DNA of 38,884 bases from Pseudomonadota bacterium (lineage in GTDB: Bacteria; CALINM01): NCBI GenBank assembly GCA_026415985.1, contig JAOAGA010000007.1:1-38884 (forward strand). Direction: 5' to 3'. The notes beneath the pieces were generated by a model that was not told the DNA's origin, did no database searches, and was given only the letters and a program-made list of their open reading frames with translations. The position numbers were made by a program, and so were the translations under genes. Shown here in pieces: positions 25,135-36,478 of the stretch; the first letter of the stretch is position 1, and each line of letters begins with the position of its first letter.

Positions 25135-25823
25135 TTATATATGGACTTCATCCTGTAATTAGTTTTTTAAGAGAAAAGCCTCAGTTAGTTAAAAAAGTCT
25201 TCATTTCAAGAAGACCTGATGATAAGTTATTTAATAAAGTTAAATATGAACATGTAAGTTATGATGAACTTGATAAAATTACCAAAACTAAAGACCATCA
25301 AGGTATAGCCTGTGAGATTACAGGTTTTCCTTATGTTGATGCCGATGAAATTTTAAACCATGTAAAAAAGGTTCTAATTTTAGATCATTTAGAAGATCCA
25401 AGAAACTTTGGAGCTATTTTAAGAAATGCCCTTGCTTTTAATGTTGAACTAATTGTTATACCTAAAGATAGAGCCTGCGATGTAACCCCAACTGTCATTA
25501 AGGCATCTGCAGGAACCGCAGTTTATCTAAATATCTCCAAAGTTACAAATATTAATAATTTTATAAGAGATTTAAAAAATAACTTCTTTAAAATTTTTGG
25601 TTTTGAATCAAACGGAAAGATGGCTTTATCAGAAGTCAGATTTTCTGATAAAACTGCCATAGTTTTAGGAAGTGAGGGCAAAGGTATCAGAGAGCTTACT
25701 AAAAGTCTTTGCGATTATATTATCTCAATAGAATCTAATCCTAAAGCTCAATCATTGAACGTATCTTCGGCATCTGCTATAGTTTTGTATAAACTATATA
25801 CAGATTATCAAAACTTCGTATAA
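25131..25823 (+). CDS. rlmB: RlmB-type 23S rRNA 2'-O-ribose methyltransferase (SPOUT)
   Basis: TrmH-family SPOUT methyltransferases use S-adenosylmethionine; RlmB modifies G2251 of 23S rRNA in E. coli. The N-terminal substrate-binding domain (about residues 1-75) begins IIYGLHPVISFL. The catalytic knot domain has DHLEDPRNFGAILR, KASAGTA, LGSEGKGI and SLNVSSASAI, which are motifs 1 to 3 of the family. The length of 230 residues is normal. The ATG shares ATGA with the shifted pyrF frame, and no strong Shine-Dalgarno sequence precedes it, so coupling to pyrF translation is plausible. The related tRNA methyltransferase TrmH cannot be fully excluded. Confidence 0.88.
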   Translation: MIIYGLHPVISFLREKPQLVKKVFISRRPDDKLFNKVKYEHVSYDELDKITKTKDHQGIACEITGFPYVDADEILNHVKKVLILDHLEDPRNFGAILRNALAFNVELIVIPKDRACDVTPTVIKASAGTAVYLNISKVTNINNFIRDLKNNFFKIFGFESNGKMALSEVRFSDKTAIVLGSEGKGIRELTKSLCDYIISIESNPKAQSLNVSSASAIVLYKLYTDYQNFV

Positions 25824-25870
25824 GATATATTATGTAAACTAAAATTATAATAAAAATTTTTTTAATAAAA

Positions 25871-25899
25871 TTGTAATTTAATCAGAAATAAATTAGAAT
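25871..25899 (+). promoter_or_regulatory. Promoter of the small membrane protein / diheme cytochrome pair
   Basis: TTGTAA (25871-25876), a 17-base spacer and TAGAAT (25894-25899) lie eight bases before the ATG at 25908, again with no Shine-Dalgarno sequence, so the message may be leaderless. The rest of the 84-base gap after rlmB is AT-rich with no convincing terminator hairpin. Confidence 0.45.
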
Positions 25900-25907
25900 T
25901 TAGTATT

Positions 25908-26210
25908 ATGAATTTTCTAAAATATTTACAAAGTATTTTTTTGAATATACCTAAAAACCTTGATGAGTTTATAGCTAACCCCTATGTTACCCTATACTAT
26001 CTTTTTTTAATTTTGTTATTAATAACCGGAAGATTTAAATTATTTCTTAAAACTATTCTTGTAACCGTAATTTTCTTTTTTGGATTATATTATTCTTTGA
26101 TTAACCCATTTGGAGGAAATAAAATTATTAATATAATTATTTTCTCTGCAACTTCACTCATTGTTTTAATTATTTTTTTATTAAGTTTTATAACGAAAGG
26201 GACAAAATGA
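25908..26210 (+). CDS. Small integral membrane protein of unknown function
   Basis: This 100-residue protein has three hydrophobic segments (about residues 25-42, 46-65 and 73-95) and an amphipathic N-terminus of about 20 residues. No motif or family is recognised with certainty. It overlaps the diheme cytochrome gene by four bases (ATGA), so the two are probably made together, and it may be the membrane partner of that cytochrome. Similar pairs of a roughly 100-residue membrane protein and a small cytochrome seem familiar from anaerobic Desulfobacterota, but I cannot check this. Confidence 0.75.
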   Translation: MNFLKYLQSIFLNIPKNLDEFIANPYVTLYYLFLILLLITGRFKLFLKTILVTVIFFFGLYYSLINPFGGNKIINIIIFSATSLIVLIIFLLSFITKGTK

Positions 26211-26440
26211 AAGTAAAAAAGGTTGATATTTTTTTTCTTATAATTGGTATAACAGTATTAATTTTTTTGTTTTCCGCTCCACCTCAGACAACTCCGAGAG
26301 TTCCCGCTGATGATATCCACAGAGATTTAAAGGATGAAAAAAGATGTACCGAATGTCACGGCAAAGGAACTAACAAACCACTTCCTGAAAAACACCCTAA
26401 TAAAGAAAGGTGTTTACTCTGCCATAAAAGAAAATCATAA
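26207..26440 (+). CDS. Small membrane-anchored diheme c-type cytochrome
   Basis: The 77-residue protein has an N-terminal hydrophobic helix (about residues 8-24) that acts as anchor or uncleaved signal, a Pro-rich linker, and two heme-attachment motifs, CTECH (about 47-51) and CLLCH (about 70-74). Further histidines, in DIHRDL and EKHPNK, are candidates for the distal ligands, so both hemes could be bis-histidine and low potential. Such proteins move electrons in the periplasm. It overlaps the upstream membrane protein by four bases, and its last six bases overlap the end of the convergent cooC-like gene. The partner oxidoreductase is not in the window. Confidence 0.85.
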   Translation: MKVKKVDIFFLIIGITVLIFLFSAPPQTTPRVPADDIHRDLKDEKRCTECHGKGTNKPLPEKHPNKERCLLCHKRKS

Positions 26441-27205
26441 ATTATTAATGTTATTCCAGATTTCTTCAATTTCTTTTCTTAATCCATCAGACAGATCATA
26501 AGGTGATATACCGAGTTTATCTGATTCAATTATTTTATCGTTATAGGAAAGAAAACCAAGTATACTGAAATCTGATAACTCTTTTTTGATTAGATCTCTG
26601 TCTTCTTCGGACTTAATTTTATTCCCTACTATCCAAACATCTTTTACATTCAACTCTTTAGCTAAATCTCTGATTTGTCTTGCCGTCTGAAAGCTTCTTT
26701 GCCCCGGCTCAACTACTACAATGAATTTATTAACATATGCAGTTGTTCCTCTGCTTAAATGCTCAAGCCCTGCTTCCATATCTACTATAACCACTTCATC
26801 TCTTGCGACAAAGAGATGTCTTAAGAGTGCTTTTAGAAGTGTATTTTCCGGACAGAAACAACCTGTTCCTGCAGATTCTACAACTCCTAAAAGCATCATT
26901 TTAACGCCCTTATACTCAATGCTGAATTTTTCAGGAAGATCATCAACTTTGGGGTTTAAAATAAACATTCCACCAAAAGAGCCTGATTTAGCACCAGTTC
27001 TTTCCGATATAAGCTCTTTCATCTCCGAGATGGGCTTTACACCTTTTAAAAGCTCTTTAGATATTCCGATTGCAGAGGCTAAATTGGCATCGGGATCAGC
27101 ATCAATGGCTAAAACTTTATATTTTAAATCAGCTATGTATCTTGCCAAAGCACCAGCTAAAGTAGTCTTTCCCACCCCACCCTTACCTGATATTGCTATT
27201 TTCAT
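26435..27205 (-). CDS. cooC: CooC-type nickel-insertion ATPase for CO dehydrogenase
   Basis: CooC is a dimeric ATPase of the SIMIBI class that helps insert nickel into carbon monoxide dehydrogenase. The deviant Walker A motif GKGGVGKTT is at residues 7-15, with the signature lysine at position 8. IDADPDANLA (34-43) is the switch I region and VIVDMEAGLEHLSRGT the Walker B region. The pair C116/C118 in GCFCPEN matches the CxC metal site of characterised CooC proteins. The length of 256 residues is typical. The gene begins 22 bases after rpoC on the same strand with AAAGGGG before its ATG, so it may be cotranscribed with rpoBC. No CODH gene is in the window. Confidence 0.85.
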   Translation of the reverse strand: MKIAISGKGGVGKTTLAGALARYIADLKYKVLAIDADPDANLASAIGISKELLKGVKPISEMKELISERTGAKSGSFGGMFILNPKVDDLPEKFSIEYKGVKMMLLGVVESAGTGCFCPENTLLKALLRHLFVARDEVVIVDMEAGLEHLSRGTTAYVNKFIVVVEPGQRSFQTARQIRDLAKELNVKDVWIVGNKIKSEEDRDLIKKELSDFSILGFLSYNDKIIESDKLGISPYDLSDGLRKEIEEIWNNINNL

Positions 27206-27227
27206 TTAATCCCCTTTAAACCAATGT

Positions 27228-30200
27228 TTAGGCGCTTTCTCTAACCTCTTCCTCGGTATCAGTAGTAATCATAATCTTTCTATATTTTGACACACCCGTT
27301 CCCGCTGGGACAAGTCTTCCTACTATTACATTTTCTTTCAAACCTCTTAAATAGTCAATCTTGCCTTCTATGGCAGACTGGGTAAGTACTTTTGTTGTCT
27401 CCTGGAATGACGCTGCAGATATAAAGCTTTCTGTACTTAAGGATGCCTTAGTGATACCATAAAACATTGCTTCTGCCTTCGCAGGCTTTTTCCCTTCACT
27501 TACAACCCTTCTGTTTTCTTCCTCGAACACAAGTTTATCGACTATATCACCGATTATAAAATTAGTATCACCTGCATCTGTAATTTTTACCTTTTTAAGC
27601 ATCTGTCGTACAATAATCTCGAAATGTTTATCATTGATCTTAACTCCCTGAAGCCTGTAAACATTCTGAATCTCATCTACAAGGAACCTTGCTAACTCCT
27701 TTTCACCAAGTACTTTCAGTATATCATGGGGGTTGGGCGAGCCTTCGATCAACTTTTCTCCAGCCTTGATTCTTTCTCTCTCTCTAACTATGATATATTT
27801 GCCCTTAGGAATTTGATATACCTTCTCTTCACCCACATCAGGTTTGATAATTACCTGTCTCTTGCCTTTACTGTCTTTACCAAAAAATACTGTCCCATCA
27901 ATCTCTGAGATAATGGCAAATTTCTTTGGTTTTCTTGCTTCAAAAAGCTCGGCAACTCTTGGAAGTCCACCGGTTATATCGTGCTGTTTTGTAATTTCTC
28001 TTGGGTATTTAGCAATAATATCACCTGCTGAAACTTCCTGACCTTCAGTAACTATAATCATGGCACTTACAGGTAAATGGTATCTTGCTTCCATACCACT
28101 ATCGGGAATCCTCAAAGTCTTACCGGTGGTATCCTTTATTGATATTCTTGGTCTTAGTGTAACATCTTTGTGTTCTATAACAATCTTTTGAGACATTCCC
28201 GTTACTTCATCAACTTGATCTTTAATTGTAACCCCGTCTATTATATCACCAAACTTAATAATACCACCGACTTCTGTAATTATTGGTATGTAGTACGGAT
28301 CCCACTCAGCAACTCTTTGTCCACCTGTAACCTTTTCTCCATCTTTTATAAGCAATCTTGCACCGTAAATGATGGAATATTTTTCTCTTTCCCTGCCAAA
28401 ATTATCTACAACAGCAATTTCACCGTGTCTGTTGGTGATAACAAGATTTCCGTCCCTGTCTGTAACTGTCTGAACGTTAATAAGCTTTATTAAACCGTCA
28501 TTTCTGATTTCAAGGGTATTTTTCTCTGCCTTTGCTCCTGCAGTACCACCCAAATGGAACGTTCTCATTGTAAGCTGTGTGCCGGGTTCACCAATTGACT
28601 GTGCAGCAATTATACCTACCGCCTCACCAATATTTACCAAATGCCCTCTTGCTAAATCACGCCCATAACACTTTACACAGATTCCCCTTTTTGCCCTACA
28701 TGTAAGAGGAGATCTAACCTTAACTCTGTCAAATCCAGCCTCTTCGATTTTTGCCACAATATTTTCAGTAAATTCTTCACCAGATTTGATAATTATATCA
28801 TTAGTATATGGATCTCTTATATCTTCTATGGCTATTCTTCCCAAGATTCTTTCAGATAGTCTTTCTTCAATTTCTCCGGCAGAGTTAATCAAATGAGTTA
28901 GATAGATACCATCAATAGTATTGCAATCGTCAATAGTTATGCATACGTCTTGTGCGACATCAACAAGCCTTCTTGTAAGATACCCTGCATTGGCTGTTTT
29001 TAAAGCTGTATCGGCCAAACCTTTTCTGGCACCATGAGTTGAGATGAAGTACTGCAATACTGAAAGCCCCTCTTTAAAGTTAGCAGTAATGGGTGTTTCT
29101 ATTATCTGTCCCGATGGCTTTGCCATCAACCCTCTCATTCCTGCAAGCTGAACTATCTGTTGTGTACTACCTCTCGCTCCTGAGTCTGCCATTATATAAA
29201 TGGAGTTAAAACTTTCAGTAAGAATCTTTTTCCCGCCCCGTTCAACATATTCCATCTTAAGCTCATTCATCATTTCTCTTTTTATCTTATCTGTTACGGT
29301 CTGCCACAAATCGACCTTTTTGTTATATTTCTCACCTGCTGTAATATGACCATGGGCGTACTGATTTTCAATTTCTATGTCTTTTTTCATGCCTTCTTCA
29401 ATAATTTTATCTTTCTGAGTAGGAATTATAAGATGGTCGATACAGATTGATATGCCTGCTATTTTTGCCATTGAAAAGCCAAGATCTTTCAATCTGTCTG
29501 CCACAATAACAGTTGTTTTTTGACCAAAATTTCTGTAGGCATAATCTATAATGTTATTGAGTTCCTTTTTATTCAGGACCTTATTTACTACAGTAAATGG
29601 CATTTCTTTAGGCATAACCTCATAGACCAGACATCTTCCGACGGTTGTATCTACGAATTCTTTATTCATTCTTACCTTTATTTTCGCATGTAAATCAACC
29701 TCTCTTGTATCATAGGCGATTCTCACATCATCAATTCCTGAAAAGACTTTCCCCTCACCCTTTTCAAGAGGCCTTTCTCTTGTCATGTAATAAAGCCCTA
29801 AAACAATGTCCTGAGTGGGGCCGATAATTGGTTTTCCGTTGGCAGGAGAAAGTATATTATTTGTAGACATCATAAGAACCCGTGCTTCCGTCTGAGCTTC
29901 AATAGACAGAGGGATATGAACAGCCATCTGGTCACCATCGAAGTCTGCATTAAAGGCGGTACAGACAAGAGGATGAAGCTGAATTGCCTTTCCTTCAATC
30001 AGTATTGGTTCAAATGCCTGAATTCCTAATCTGTGCAAGGTGGGAGCTCTGTTTAGCAAAACAGGATGTTCCCTTGTTACCTCTTCCAAAGCATCCCAAA
30101 CCTCTGGCCTTTCTCTTTCAACAATTTTCTTTATAGATTTTATTGTTGTTGATACACCCTTTTGTTCGAGCTTCCAATAAATAAATGGTTTAAATAGTTC

Positions 30201-31325
30201 TAAAGCCATAACTTTCGGCAGTCCACATTGATGCATTCTCAGATGTGGCCCTACAACGATTACCGATCTTCCGGAATAGTCAACCCTTTTACCTAACAGA
30301 TTATGTCTGAATCTGCCTTGTTTACCTCTTATCATATCGCTTAAAGACTTTAATGGTCTCTTATGGCTACCGAGAACCGCCCTACCCCTCTTCCCGTTAT
30401 CGAAAAGAGCATCTACTGCCTCCTGTAGCATCCTCTTTTCATTTCTGATTATTATCTCCGGAGCGTTTAGTTCTATAAGTTTTTTCAATCTGTTGTTTCT
30501 GTTAATTACTCTTCTGTAAAGATCATTCAGATCTGAAGAACCAAATCTACCACCTTCTAACTGAACCAACGGCCTTAAGTCAGGAGGTAGAACAGGAATT
30601 ACATCAAGAATCATCCATTCAGGCTTATTACCGGATTTTATAAAGGCATCTATTATTTTCAGTCTTTTACCAATCTTTTTCTTCTTTGCATCAGATATTG
30701 TTTCTGCCATCTCAAGCCTAAGAGAATCGGCAAGTTCCTTTAAGTCTATTCGTTTCAGCATCTCCTTAATTGCTTCCGCACCCATTCCCGCATCGAAGGA
30801 GCCTTCTCCATACTTTGCTATAGCAGTCCTGTATTGCTCATCAGATAGTATCTCACCTTTGACAAGGTCTGTTTTCTTTGGGTCATAAACTATGTATGCC
30901 TCGAAATAAAGGACCCTTTCTAACTGTTTTAATTGTATATCAAGCAATGTACCTATTCTACTTGGCAGGCTTCTTAAAAACCATATATGAGCAACAGGCG
31001 CAGCAAGCTCAATATGCCCCATCCTTTCTCTTCTAACTCTTGAATGAATTACCTCAACTCCACACTTTTCACAAACTATGTTCCTGTGTTTCATTCTTTT
31101 ATATTTACCACAATTACACTCAAAGTCTTTTATGGGGCCAAAAATTCTGGCGCAGAAAAGTCCATCCTTTTCGGGTTTAAAGGTTCTGTAATTTATCGTC
31201 TCAGGCTTCTTGACCTCTCCGTGAGACCATTCCTTTATTTTTTCCGGTGATGCGATTGATATCTTGATTGAGTTAAAATCTTTTATCTCGTCGGTTTTAC
31301 TGTAAAAACCATAAATTGTATCCAA
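27228..31325 (-). CDS. rpoC: RNA polymerase beta' subunit
   Basis: RpoC forms the catalytic cleft of RNA polymerase with RpoB. The N-terminal zinc site has cysteines at 70, 72, 85 and 88 (CNCG and CEKC), and the active-site loop [12 protein letters not shown] binds the catalytic magnesium. The second zinc site uses [11 protein letters not shown], and the trigger-loop region follows with [16 protein letters not shown]. The length of 1365 residues is normal for the Gram-negative type without large insertions. It begins 12 bases after rpoB. The usual follower rpsL is absent; a cooC-like gene comes next. Confidence 0.98.
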   Translation of the reverse strand: MDTIYGFYSKTDEIKDFNSIKISIASPEKIKEWSHGEVKKPETINYRTFKPEKDGLFCARIFGPIKDFECNCGKYKRMKHRNIVCEKCGVEVIHSRVRRERMGHIELAAPVAHIWFLRSLPSRIGTLLDIQLKQLERVLYFEAYIVYDPKKTDLVKGEILSDEQYRTAIAKYGEGSFDAGMGAEAIKEMLKRIDLKELADSLRLEMAETISDAKKKKIGKRLKIIDAFIKSGNKPEWMILDVIPVLPPDLRPLVQLEGGRFGSSDLNDLYRRVINRNNRLKKLIELNAPEIIIRNEKRMLQEAVDALFDNGKRGRAVLGSHKRPLKSLSDMIRGKQGRFRHNLLGKRVDYSGRSVIVVGPHLRMHQCGLPKVMALELFKPFIYWKLEQKGVSTTIKSIKKIVERERPEVWDALEEVTREHPVLLNRAPTLHRLGIQAFEPILIEGKAIQLHPLVCTAFNADFDGDQMAVHIPLSIEAQTEARVLMMSTNNILSPANGKPIIGPTQDIVLGLYYMTRERPLEKGEGKVFSGIDDVRIAYDTREVDLHAKIKVRMNKEFVDTTVGRCLVYEVMPKEMPFTVVNKVLNKKELNNIIDYAYRNFGQKTTVIVADRLKDLGFSMAKIAGISICIDHLIIPTQKDKIIEEGMKKDIEIENQYAHGHITAGEKYNKKVDLWQTVTDKIKREMMNELKMEYVERGGKKILTESFNSIYIMADSGARGSTQQIVQLAGMRGLMAKPSGQIIETPITANFKEGLSVLQYFISTHGARKGLADTALKTANAGYLTRRLVDVAQDVCITIDDCNTIDGIYLTHLINSAGEIEERLSERILGRIAIEDIRDPYTNDIIIKSGEEFTENIVAKIEEAGFDRVKVRSPLTCRAKRGICVKCYGRDLARGHLVNIGEAVGIIAAQSIGEPGTQLTMRTFHLGGTAGAKAEKNTLEIRNDGLIKLINVQTVTDRDGNLVITNRHGEIAVVDNFGREREKYSIIYGARLLIKDGEKVTGGQRVAEWDPYYIPIITEVGGIIKFGDIIDGVTIKDQVDEVTGMSQKIVIEHKDVTLRPRISIKDTTGKTLRIPDSGMEARYHLPVSAMIIVTEGQEVSAGDIIAKYPREITKQHDITGGLPRVAELFEARKPKKFAIISEIDGTVFFGKDSKGKRQVIIKPDVGEEKVYQIPKGKYIIVRERERIKAGEKLIEGSPNPHDILKVLGEKELARFLVDEIQNVYRLQGVKINDKHFEIIVRQMLKKVKITDAGDTNFIIGDIVDKLVFEEENRRVVSEGKKPAKAEAMFYGITKASLSTESFISAASFQETTKVLTQSAIEGKIDYLRGLKENVIVGRLVPAGTGVSKYRKIMITTDTEEEVRESA

Positions 31326-31337
31326 TTTATACCTCCT

Positions 31338-34300
31338 TTAATCTTGTTCTTCTTCTATTTTAAGGAGCTCTATATCCAGGGCGAGGCTTCTAAGTTCCTT
31401 TAACAGAACATTAAAAGACTCCGGAATACCCGGTTCCGGAACATTATTACCTTTTACAATTGCCTGATAAACTGTGCTTCTGCCCACTAAATCATCTGAT
31501 TTGACAGTAAGAAATTCCTGAAGAGTATATGCCGCTCCATAGGCTTCTAATGCCCAAACTTCCATCTCTCCCAATCTCTGTCCACCAAAATGAGCCTTAC
31601 CACCTAAGGGCTGTTGAGTTACAAGAGAGTAAGGTCCTGTAGATCTTGCGTGAACCTTATCGTCTACTAAATGATGCAATTTAAGCATATACATATAACC
31701 TACTGTTACTTTTTGATGAAATGGTTCGCCGGTTTTTCCATCGTAAAGAGTAACCTGCCCTGATTCAGGCAATCCTGCTTTTTTTAACAATTTTTTAATC
31801 TCCTGCTCTGTGGCTCCTTCAAAAACAGGAGTTGACATAAATAACCCCTTTTTAGCAACTTCACGGGCAAAATTATAAAGTTCTTCTTCAGTCAGGGTAT
31901 CAATAATCTTTTTTGCCTGAGGTGTCTCATATAGCTCTTTTAAAAATTCTCTTAATTTTTTTGAGGTGCTGTTTAAGTAATCGTTTACCAAGTTGCCTAA
32001 CCCCTTTGCAGCCCAACCCAAATGAGTTTCTAAAATCTGTCCCACATTCATACGGGAAGGAACTCCAAGCGGATTAAGAACCATATCTACCGGTGAACCA
32101 TCTTTAAGAAAGGGCATATCCTCCTCAGGAACAACTATAGATACAACACCCTTATTACCATGTCTTCCTGCCATTTTATCACCGGGAGAGATCTTTCTTT
32201 TAATGGCAATATATATTTTAACTAACTTTAAAACACCCGGCGGAAGTTCATCGCCCTTTTTAAGCTTATTAATCTTATCTTTGAAAAGCATTTCCACGAG
32301 CTCTATCTGATCTCTTAACTTTTCAAAAAGATTTTTTATTTTATTTTCATAATCAACTTTTTGGTGGAGTGAGATATTTTCCCATTCATCAAAAGGAATT
32401 TTTTGTAGTACTTCTTCTGTTATCTCCTTACCTTTCTGTAGCAATACATTACCATCTTCGTCGACGATCTTATTTGCAACCTTTTTGCCAATAAGCAGTT
32501 TTTTTATTTTATCATAATAGGTATCTTTTAATATCCTGATTTCATCATCTCTGTCACGTGCTATCTTCTCGTATTCTTTCTCCTCAAGCTCCTTTAATCT
32601 GTCATCCTTTTCTACACCTTTTCTTGAGAAAACCTTTGTGTCTATAACAACGCCATGAATTCCTGATGGTACTTTAAGAGAAGTGTCCTTATAGTCAGAT
32701 CCCTTATCGGCAAATATGGCTTTCATTAATTTTTCTTCTGGGGTAAGCTGTGTTTCTCCCTTTGGTGTAATTTTCCCAACAAGTATATCATTGGGCTTAA
32801 TCTCCGCTCCAATCTTTACGATACCTGTTGTGTCAAGATTTTTAAGCACATCTTCACCGACATTCGGAATGTCTTTGGTAATTTCTTCTTTACCGAGCTT
32901 AGTATCTCTTGCAGCAACCTCAAACTCTTCAATGTGTATTGAGGTAAAAACATCTTCTTTTACCAATCTTTCACTAATGATTATGGAGTCTTCAAAGTTA
33001 TAACCCTCCCAGGGCATGAAAGCAACCAATACATTTCTACCTAAGGCAAGCTCCGGCCCATCGGTAGCAAAACCATTGGCTATGATTTGTCCTTTTTTTA
33101 CATACTGTCCTTTGTTGACTATTGGTTTCTGATTTATACAGGTATTTTGGTTAGTTTTTCTGAATTTTATAAGGTTATAAATATCTATTGAATCTTCCTT
33201 ATCATCTTTTACATTGTCGGGTTTGATAACAATTCTCGTTGCATCAACACTCTCAACAACACCATCTCTTTTGGCAATAACAACAGCTCCGGAGTCTCTG
33301 GCTACAATATACTCCATACCCGTGCCTACTATGGGTGCTTCAGGATTTAGTAGAGGTACTGCCTGCCTCTGCATATTCGAACCCATAAGAGCCCTGTTTG
33401 CGTCATCGTGCTCTAAAAAGGGGATCAATGAGGCCGCAACACTAACTACCTGTTTGGGCGAAACATCCATATAGGTTACTTCTTCTGGCTTTTTAGATAC
33501 AAACTCCCCACTTTGCCTTGCCAGTATCAACTCGCTTTTGAACCTTCCTTTTTCATCTAAAGAAGCATTTGCCTGGGCGATTATATGTCTTTCTTCCTCA
33601 AGGGCCGAAAGATATTTTACCTCATCGGTAACAACACCATCTTTCACAACCCTGTAGGGGGTTTCTATAAAGCCGTATTCATTTATTCTTGCGAAGGTGC
33701 TGATTGATGTTATTAATCCAATATTTTGACCTTCCGGGGTTTCTATCGGACATATTCTGCCATAATGTGTTGGATGGACATCTCTAACCTCAAACCCTGC
33801 CCTCTCTCTCTGTAAACCACCGGGACCCAATGCACTTAATCTTCTCTTGTGGGTTATTTCCGAAAGGGGGTTCGTCTGATCCATAAACTGAGACAACTGA
33901 CTGCTACCAAAAAACTCTTTAAGAACCGCCATTACGGGTTTTGGATTAACAACGTCCTGTGGCATAACCGTTTCCATATCAAGTATGCTCATTCTTTCTT
34001 TTACCATCTTTTCCATTCGGACTAATCCCATCCTAAACTGATTCTCTACAAGCTCGCCAACAGTTCTGACCCTTCTGTTGCCCAAGTTATCTATATCATC
34101 GGGACTACCTTTACCGTTTTTTAAGGCTACTAAGTGTTGGATAAGAAGCACAATATCTTCCTGACAGAGGATACAATTATCAACAGGAACATTAAGATTA
34201 AACTTAAAATTAAGTTTCAGTCTTCCAACAGGTGATAAATCGTATTTATCGGGATCAAAAAAGAGCCCGTAGAAAAACTCAGAGGCAACCGCTTCAGTAG

Positions 34301-35438
34301 CAGGCTCATTTGGTTTCATCTTTTTATATATTTCTAAAAGAGCATCTTTTTTTGTTCTTATTTTTTCATCCAGTATAAGGGTTTCACTAATGCAGTGAGA
34401 CATATTATAGCCATTGAAGGTTATTATTTTAAACTCTTTAATCCCCTTTTCAATCAAATCATCAAACAACTTTTCGGTAATTACGGTGTTACAGGGTATT
34501 TCCTCCCCTGTTACTTCATCCTTTATCGAGTTGGCAAGGACAGAACCTATTATTTCATCTGATTTTATCTGAATTTTATCAATTTTTGCGTTAAAAACCT
34601 TTTTTAGGTTTCCCCTCGTGAATTTCTGGGATTTTTTTATAACAACTTCACCTTTATCTGAAACTACATCGTAACTGGCCTTTAATCCTTCTAAAACTTC
34701 CGGAACTATTGTTTTATATATTTTCCCGTCTTCGATTATAATCTTTTCTGATTTATAAAAGGTGTTTAATATCTGCTCTGAAGTTAATCCTAAGGCCTTA
34801 AGAAAGGTTGTTACCAAAAATCTTTTTTTTCTGTCAATTCTAACAAAAAGAATATCCTTTTGATCGAACTCAAAGTCAAGCCAAGAACCTCTTATAGGGA
34901 TAATTCTTGCTGTAAACTGTCTTTTACCGGTGGCTATATTTGCCTGTTTATCTTCTTCGAAAAATACACCGGGTGATCTGTGGAGCTGATTCACGATTAC
35001 TCTTTCGGCTCCATTTATTATAAAAGTGCCGTTTTCCGTCATTAACGGAATTTCACCGAAATAAATTTCCTGTTCTTTAAAGGTTATAACATCTCCAACC
35101 TTTCCATCTTCTTCACTTCTAATAAGTAATCTTACTTTTATTTTTATGGGAGCAGCATAAGAAACTCCCTTAGTTCTTGCTTCCTCTTCATTAAATTTGG
35201 GCTCCATCAGTGTATAATCAACAAACTCTATAGTATATTTGCCACTATAATCAGTTATTGGAAAAACACTCAAGAAAGCTCCTAAAAGTCCTCTTTTTCT
35301 TTTGTTTTCTCCTAAATCTTTATCAATGAAATTTTGATATGATCTTTTTTGTATATCGAGTAAATATGGAACATCTAAGACACTTGGAATTTTACCAAAG
35401 TCTTTTCTGATTCTTCCGTAAAAAAGATTTTTTGTCAT
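31338..35438 (-). CDS. rpoB: RNA polymerase beta subunit
   Basis: RpoB is the second catalytic subunit. The opening [17 protein letters not shown] and the C-terminal [24 protein letters not shown] are diagnostic. The rifampicin pocket reads [19 protein letters not shown], with the Asp, His and Ser that are commonly changed in resistant mutants all in the susceptible state; Thr replaces the usual Asn after DQ. The length of 1366 residues is close to the proteobacterial subunit. AAGGAG lies about 11 bases before the ATG. A hairpin behind rplL probably reduces transcription into rpoB relative to the ribosomal genes. Confidence 0.98.
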   Translation of the reverse strand: MTKNLFYGRIRKDFGKIPSVLDVPYLLDIQKRSYQNFIDKDLGENKRKRGLLGAFLSVFPITDYSGKYTIEFVDYTLMEPKFNEEEARTKGVSYAAPIKIKVRLLIRSEEDGKVGDVITFKEQEIYFGEIPLMTENGTFIINGAERVIVNQLHRSPGVFFEEDKQANIATGKRQFTARIIPIRGSWLDFEFDQKDILFVRIDRKKRFLVTTFLKALGLTSEQILNTFYKSEKIIIEDGKIYKTIVPEVLEGLKASYDVVSDKGEVVIKKSQKFTRGNLKKVFNAKIDKIQIKSDEIIGSVLANSIKDEVTGEEIPCNTVITEKLFDDLIEKGIKEFKIITFNGYNMSHCISETLILDEKIRTKKDALLEIYKKMKPNEPATEAVASEFFYGLFFDPDKYDLSPVGRLKLNFKFNLNVPVDNCILCQEDIVLLIQHLVALKNGKGSPDDIDNLGNRRVRTVGELVENQFRMGLVRMEKMVKERMSILDMETVMPQDVVNPKPVMAVLKEFFGSSQLSQFMDQTNPLSEITHKRRLSALGPGGLQRERAGFEVRDVHPTHYGRICPIETPEGQNIGLITSISTFARINEYGFIETPYRVVKDGVVTDEVKYLSALEEERHIIAQANASLDEKGRFKSELILARQSGEFVSKKPEEVTYMDVSPKQVVSVAASLIPFLEHDDANRALMGSNMQRQAVPLLNPEAPIVGTGMEYIVARDSGAVVIAKRDGVVESVDATRIVIKPDNVKDDKEDSIDIYNLIKFRKTNQNTCINQKPIVNKGQYVKKGQIIANGFATDGPELALGRNVLVAFMPWEGYNFEDSIIISERLVKEDVFTSIHIEEFEVAARDTKLGKEEITKDIPNVGEDVLKNLDTTGIVKIGAEIKPNDILVGKITPKGETQLTPEEKLMKAIFADKGSDYKDTSLKVPSGIHGVVIDTKVFSRKGVEKDDRLKELEEKEYEKIARDRDDEIRILKDTYYDKIKKLLIGKKVANKIVDEDGNVLLQKGKEITEEVLQKIPFDEWENISLHQKVDYENKIKNLFEKLRDQIELVEMLFKDKINKLKKGDELPPGVLKLVKIYIAIKRKISPGDKMAGRHGNKGVVSIVVPEEDMPFLKDGSPVDMVLNPLGVPSRMNVGQILETHLGWAAKGLGNLVNDYLNSTSKKLREFLKELYETPQAKKIIDTLTEEELYNFAREVAKKGLFMSTPVFEGATEQEIKKLLKKAGLPESGQVTLYDGKTGEPFHQKVTVGYMYMLKLHHLVDDKVHARSTGPYSLVTQQPLGGKAHFGGQRLGEMEVWALEAYGAAYTLQEFLTVKSDDLVGRSTVYQAIVKGNNVPEPGIPESFNVLLKELRSLALDIELLKIEEEQD

Positions 35439-35524
35439 AGATTATAGTACTCCTTATTTTTTTTTGGAGGTCAAAAAAATGAAAAACAAATGATGATTGT
35501 TCTTTGATTTATTCATAGGGAAAA

Positions 35525-35544
35525 GGGGGAGATAAAGCTCCCCC
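35525..35544 (-). terminator. Attenuator hairpin between rplL and rpoB
   Basis: On the minus strand GGGGGAG and CTCCCCC form a seven-base GC-rich stem with a six-base loop, followed by TTTTCCC. The short T run suggests partial termination, as known between rplL and rpoB in other bacteria, where L7/L12 is needed in excess over polymerase. The rest of the 111-base gap is AT-rich and shows only the rpoB ribosome binding site. Confidence 0.72.
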
Positions 35545-35549
35545 AACTT

Positions 35550-35936
35550 TTATTTAACTTCTGCCTTTGCTCCGACTTCTTCTAATTTTTTCTTACCTGC
35601 CAAGGCTTCGTCTTTGGGAACTGCCTGTTTTACAGGTTTTGGTGCACCTTCTACCAGATCTTTCGCTTCTTTAAGTCCTAAGTTTGTGAGCTCTCTGACA
35701 ACTTTAATAACTTTAATCTTATCAGCACCGGCATCGGTAAGTATTAAGTCAAACTCTGTCTTTTCCTCTTCCTGTGCTGCCTGAGGTGCTGCTGCGCCTG
35801 TTGCAACTGCTGCTACCGCCACAGGGGCTGCTGCAGAAACACCAAAAATCTCTTCTAACTCCTTAACAAAATCTGCAAGCTCAATAACAGTCATATTTTT
35901 AATAAACTCAATTACATCTGCCTTTGTTATAGCCAT
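35550..35936 (-). CDS. rplL: 50S ribosomal protein L7/L12
   Basis: L12 forms the mobile stalk of the large subunit and recruits GTPase factors. The N-terminal dimerisation domain (about residues 1-33) is followed by an Ala-rich hinge (about 35-58) and the C-terminal factor-binding domain, with [28 protein letters not shown]. The length of 128 residues is normal. It lies 23 bases after rplJ with a strong purine-rich ribosome binding site. The hairpin behind it should favour its expression over rpoB. Confidence 0.97.
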   Translation of the reverse strand: MAITKADVIEFIKNMTVIELADFVKELEEIFGVSAAAPVAVAAVATGAAAPQAAQEEEKTEFDLILTDAGADKIKVIKVVRELTNLGLKEAKDLVEGAPKPVKQAVPKDEALAGKKKLEEVGAKAEVK

Positions 35937-35959
35937 GAGTAAACGCCTCCTTGTTTTTT

Positions 35960-36478
35960 TTAATTTTGTTTTTGTTCTTTAATTGCATTTAAAACATTGA
36001 GAAAACTTCTTGGTATTCCTGCCAGAACATTTACGAAACCTGTTGTCGGTGATTTAAGAGAACCTAACATCTTTGATAAGAGTTCTTCCTTTGAAGGTAG
36101 AGTAGAAAGTTTGTTAATGTCATTGGCATTTAATAACTTATTACTTATTGCTCCTGCAATTATTTCGGCCTTTTGTTGCCCCTTGAGAAATTCTGTCAGA
36201 ATTTTTGCAAGAGTAACAGGGTCATTATAAGACCATACAGTAACAGTCGGACCTTTGTAATAATCTTTTAGCAAACTATATGAGCTTGCTTCTATAGATC
36301 TGATTGCAAGGGTATTTTTTACTACCTTAATATCAATCTTTTCTGCCCTAAGTTTATTTCTTAAGGTTGTAAACTCAGAAACGGTCAAACCGTTGTTTTT
36401 AATCAGAACAGCACAAGAAGCTTTTTCAAACTTTTCTCTTACTCCATCAATTATTTTTTGTTTTTCCTGTTTCTTCAA
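35960..36478 (-). CDS. rplJ: 50S ribosomal protein L10
   Basis: L10 is the base of the stalk and carries the L12 dimers; with L12 it represses its own operon by binding the mRNA leader. The N-terminal rRNA-binding domain has [24 protein letters not shown], followed by [11 protein letters not shown]. The C-terminal helix (about 140-172) binds L12. The length of 172 residues is normal. The start is TTG, seven bases after GGGAGG, a weak start codon that suits a tightly controlled gene. An L10 leader lies directly upstream. Confidence 0.96.
   Translation of the reverse strand: MKKQEKQKIIDGVREKFEKASCAVLIKNNGLTVSEFTTLRNKLRAEKIDIKVVKNTLAIRSIEASSYSLLKDYYKGPTVTVWSYNDPVTLAKILTEFLKGQQKAEIIAGAISNKLLNANDINKLSTLPSKEELLSKMLGSLKSPTTGFVNVLAGIPRSFLNVLNAIKEQKQN

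Noticed and set aside
26721-27209. 162-residue plus-strand ORF over cooC
   Set aside because: It is antisense to a well-supported ATPase with intact Walker A and CxC motifs; there is no ribosome binding site and no family resemblance.
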